Assembly (NCBI RefSeq): GCF_038502225.1
Contig: NC_091378.1
Span: 3,571,449 to 3,635,448, forward strand
Origin: Cherax quadricarinatus
Taxonomy: Eukaryota > Arthropoda > Malacostraca > Decapoda > Parastacidae
Reading direction: 5' to 3'
DNA: 64,000 bases
The position numbers and the translations under genes were made by a program. This document shows, piece by piece, positions 61,461 through 64,000 of this stretch (positions are counted from its first letter, which is position 1; each line of letters begins with the position of its first letter). The notes under the pieces are model-generated. The model saw only the letters and a list, made by a program, of their open reading frames with translations, was not told the DNA's origin and ran no database searches.

Positions 61461-64000
61461 AGCGCCAGTACGCAAGGCACGGCAGCGTCAGTACGCAAGG
61501 CACGGCAGCGTCAGTACGGACGAAACGGCAGCGTCAGTACGCACGACACGGCAGCGTCAGTACGCACGACACGGCAGCGTCAGTACGCACGACACGGCAG
61601 CGTCAGTACGCACGACACGGCAGCGTCAGTACGCACGACACGGCAGCGTCAGTACGCACGACACGCCAGCGTCAGTACGCACGACACGGCAGCGTCAGTA
61701 CGCACGACACGGCAGCGTCAGTACGCACGACACGGCAGCGTCAGTACGCACGACACGGCAGCGTCAGTACGCACGACACGCCAGCGTCAGTACGCACGAC
61801 ACGGCAGCGTCAGTACGCACGACACGGCAGCGTCAGTACGCACGACACGCCAGCAGCGTCAGTACGACACGGCAGCGTCAGTACGCACGACACGACACGC
61901 CGGCAGCGTCAGTACGCACGACACGGCATCGTCAGTACGCACGACACGGCAGCGTCAGTACGCACGACACGGCAGCGTCAGTACGCACGACACGAGCGTC
62001 AGTACGCACGACACGGCAGCGTCAGTACGCACGACACGCCAGCGTCAGTACGCACGACACGGCAGCGTCAGTACGCACGACACGCCAGCGTCAGTACGCA
62101 CGACACGCCACCGTCAGTACGCACGACACGGCAGCGTCAGTACGCACAACACGCCAGCGTCAGTACGCACGACACGGCAGCGTCAGTACGCACGACACGC
62201 CAGCGTCAGTACGCACGACACGGCAGCGTCAGTACGCACGACACGCCAGCGTCAGTACGCACGACACGGCAGCGTCAGTACGCACGACACGGCAGCGTCA
62301 GTACGCACGACACGGCAGCGTCAGTACGCAAGGCACGGCAGCGTCAGTACGCACGACACGGCAGCGTCAGTACGCACGACACGGCAACGTCAGTACGCAC
62401 GACACGGCAGCGTCAGTACGCACGACACGGCAGCGTCAGTACGCACGACACGCCAGCGTCAGTACGCACGACACGCCAGCGTCAGTACGCACGACACGGC
62501 AGCGTCAGTACGCACGACACGGCAGCGTCAGTACGCACGACACGCCAGCGTCAGTACGCACGACACGGCAGCGTCAGTACGAACGACACGGCAGCGTCAG
62601 TACGCACGACACGCCAGCGTCAGTACGCACGACACGGCAGCGTCAGTACGCACGACACGGCAGCGTCAGTACGCACGACACGCCAGCGTCAGTACGCACG
62701 ACACGGCAGCGTCAGTACGCACGACACGGCAGCGTCAGTACGCACGACACGGCAGCGTCAGTACGCACGACACGGCAGCGTCAGTACGCACGACACGCCA
62801 GCGTCAGTACGCACGACACGGCAGCGTCAGTACGCACGACACGGCAGCGTCAGTACGCACGACACGGCAGCGTCAGTACGCACGACACGGCAGCGTCAGT
62901 ACGCACGACACGGCAGCGTCAGTACGCACGACACGGCAGCGTCAGTACGCACGACACGGCAGCGTCAGTACGCACGACACGGCAGCGTCAGTACGCACGA
63001 CACGGCAGCGTCAGTACGCACGACACGGCAGCGTCAGTACGCACGACACGCCAGCGTCAGTACGCACGACACGGCAGCGTCAGTACGCACGACACGGCAG
63101 CGTCAGTACGCACGACACGCCAGCGTCAGTACGCACGACACGGCAGCGTCAGTACGCACGACACGGCAGCGTCAGTACGCACGACACGGCAGCGTCAGTA
63201 CGCACGACACGGCAGCGTCAGTACGCACGACACGGCAGCGTCAGTACGCACGACACGCCAGCGTCAGTACGCACGACACGGCAGCGTCAGTACGCACGAC
63301 ACGCCAGCGTCAGTACGCACGACACGGCAGCGTCAGTACGCACGACACGGCAGCGTCAGTACGCACGACACGCCAGCGTCAGTACGCACGACACGCCAGC
63401 GTCAGTACGCACGACACGCCAGCGTCAGTACGCACGACACGCCAGCGTCAGTACGCACGACACGGCAGCGTCAGTACGCACGACACGCCAGCGTCAGTAC
63501 GCACGACACGCCAGCGTCAGTACGCACGACACGGCAGCGTCAGTACGCACGACACGCCAGCGTCAGTACGCACGACACGCCAGCGTCAGTACGCACGACA
63601 CGGCAGCGTCAGTACGCACGACACGCCAGCGTCAGTACGCACGACACGCAGCGTCAGTACGCACGACACGCCAGCGTCAGTACGCACGACACGGCAGCGT
63701 CAGTACGCACGACACGTCAGTACAGCGTCAGTACGCACGACACGCCAGCGTCAGTACGCACGACACGCCAGCGTCAGTACGCACGACACGCCAGCGTCAG
63801 TACGCACGACACGGCAGCGTCAGTCCGCACGACACGCCAGCGTCGGTAGGCACGACACGCCAGCGTCAGTACGCACGACACGCAGCGTCAGTACGCACGA
63901 CACGCCAGCGTCAGTACGCACGACACGCCAGCGTCAGTACGCACGACACGGCAGCGTCAGTACGCACGACACGCCAGCGTCAGTACGCACGACACGGCAG
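61461..64000 (+). repeat. 23-bp CpG-dense minisatellite, ~110 copies
   Basis: Unit CAGCGTCAGTACGCACGACA plus CGG or CGC, four CpG per unit. The last base pair position (CGGCAG against CGCCAG) varies copy by copy in no simple pattern. A few units are cut (61,850-61,905, 61,990, 63,648, 63,715). The plus frame is open for 806 codons simply because 23 bp without a stop runs through all frames. The array continues beyond the window. Confidence 0.98.

Noticed and set aside
61429..63849. 806-codon frame with QRQYARH/ASVRTTR repeats
   Set aside because: A 23-bp stop-free unit cycles through all three frames; no sign of coding selection.

Overview
This window is eukaryotic repeat-rich DNA, most likely from a decapod crustacean of the crayfish/lobster type. 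That is an inference from the character of the dispersed repeats: non-LTR retrotransposon 3' ends that contain 'TCACCTAATTGTGGTTGCAG' and 'GGGCCACCCTGCCTTGGTGG', a tRNA-derived SINE with A and B boxes, and a family carrying CGAAACGTTTCG. I recognise these as decapod-like from general knowledge and could not search a database. There are no operons, no bacterial signals, no rRNA and no intact host gene. Nearly all the long open frames (up to about 2,000 codons) are translations of stop-free tandem repeats.

Layout. 0-2.5 kb: a 57-bp tandem array made from a retrotransposon tail, a broken Tc1-like transposase (minus strand), a foldback sequence, the 3' end of a CR1/jockey-like retrotransposon (minus) and a second 57-bp array. 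2.6 kb: a possible collagen-like micro-exon. 3.0-8.8 kb: 16-bp minisatellite, joined directly to a 35-bp, almost G-free minisatellite (8.8-13.8 kb). 14-16.7 kb: a (CA)(TA)(TG) palindrome, small arrays and a purine tract. 16.8-22.6 kb: 15-bp purine-biased array with a 1.22-kb internal duplication. 22.7-25.3 kb: AT-rich array, SINE, retrotransposon tails and microsatellites. 25.3-33.6 kb: arrays of 41, 28 and 10 bp. 34-40 kb: arrays of 52, 10, 21, 40 and 28 bp with short spacers. 40-47.5 kb: the most complex part, with dispersed elements, a 257-bp foldback element flanked by a 13-bp direct repeat, and a chain of retrotransposon 3' ends linked by (TA)n. 47.9-57.3 kb: 17-bp array followed by a 9.1-kb 40-bp satellite. 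58.2-64 kb: arrays of 30/31, 25/28 and 23 bp; the last is CpG-dense and runs off the window end.

Roughly 70% of the window is minisatellite (over 20 unrelated or distantly related arrays) and several percent more is microsatellite. The remaining sequence is mostly transposon debris. Nothing suggests genes working together. The recurring theme is short pieces of mobile elements becoming tandem arrays. At least four arrays share their core with dispersed elements in the same window, and a short motif, (G)GCGAAACGT / ACGTTTCGC(C), recurs at many unrelated places in both orientations. If the possible collagen micro-exon is real, much of the window could be intron of a giant gene, but that rests on 27 bases.
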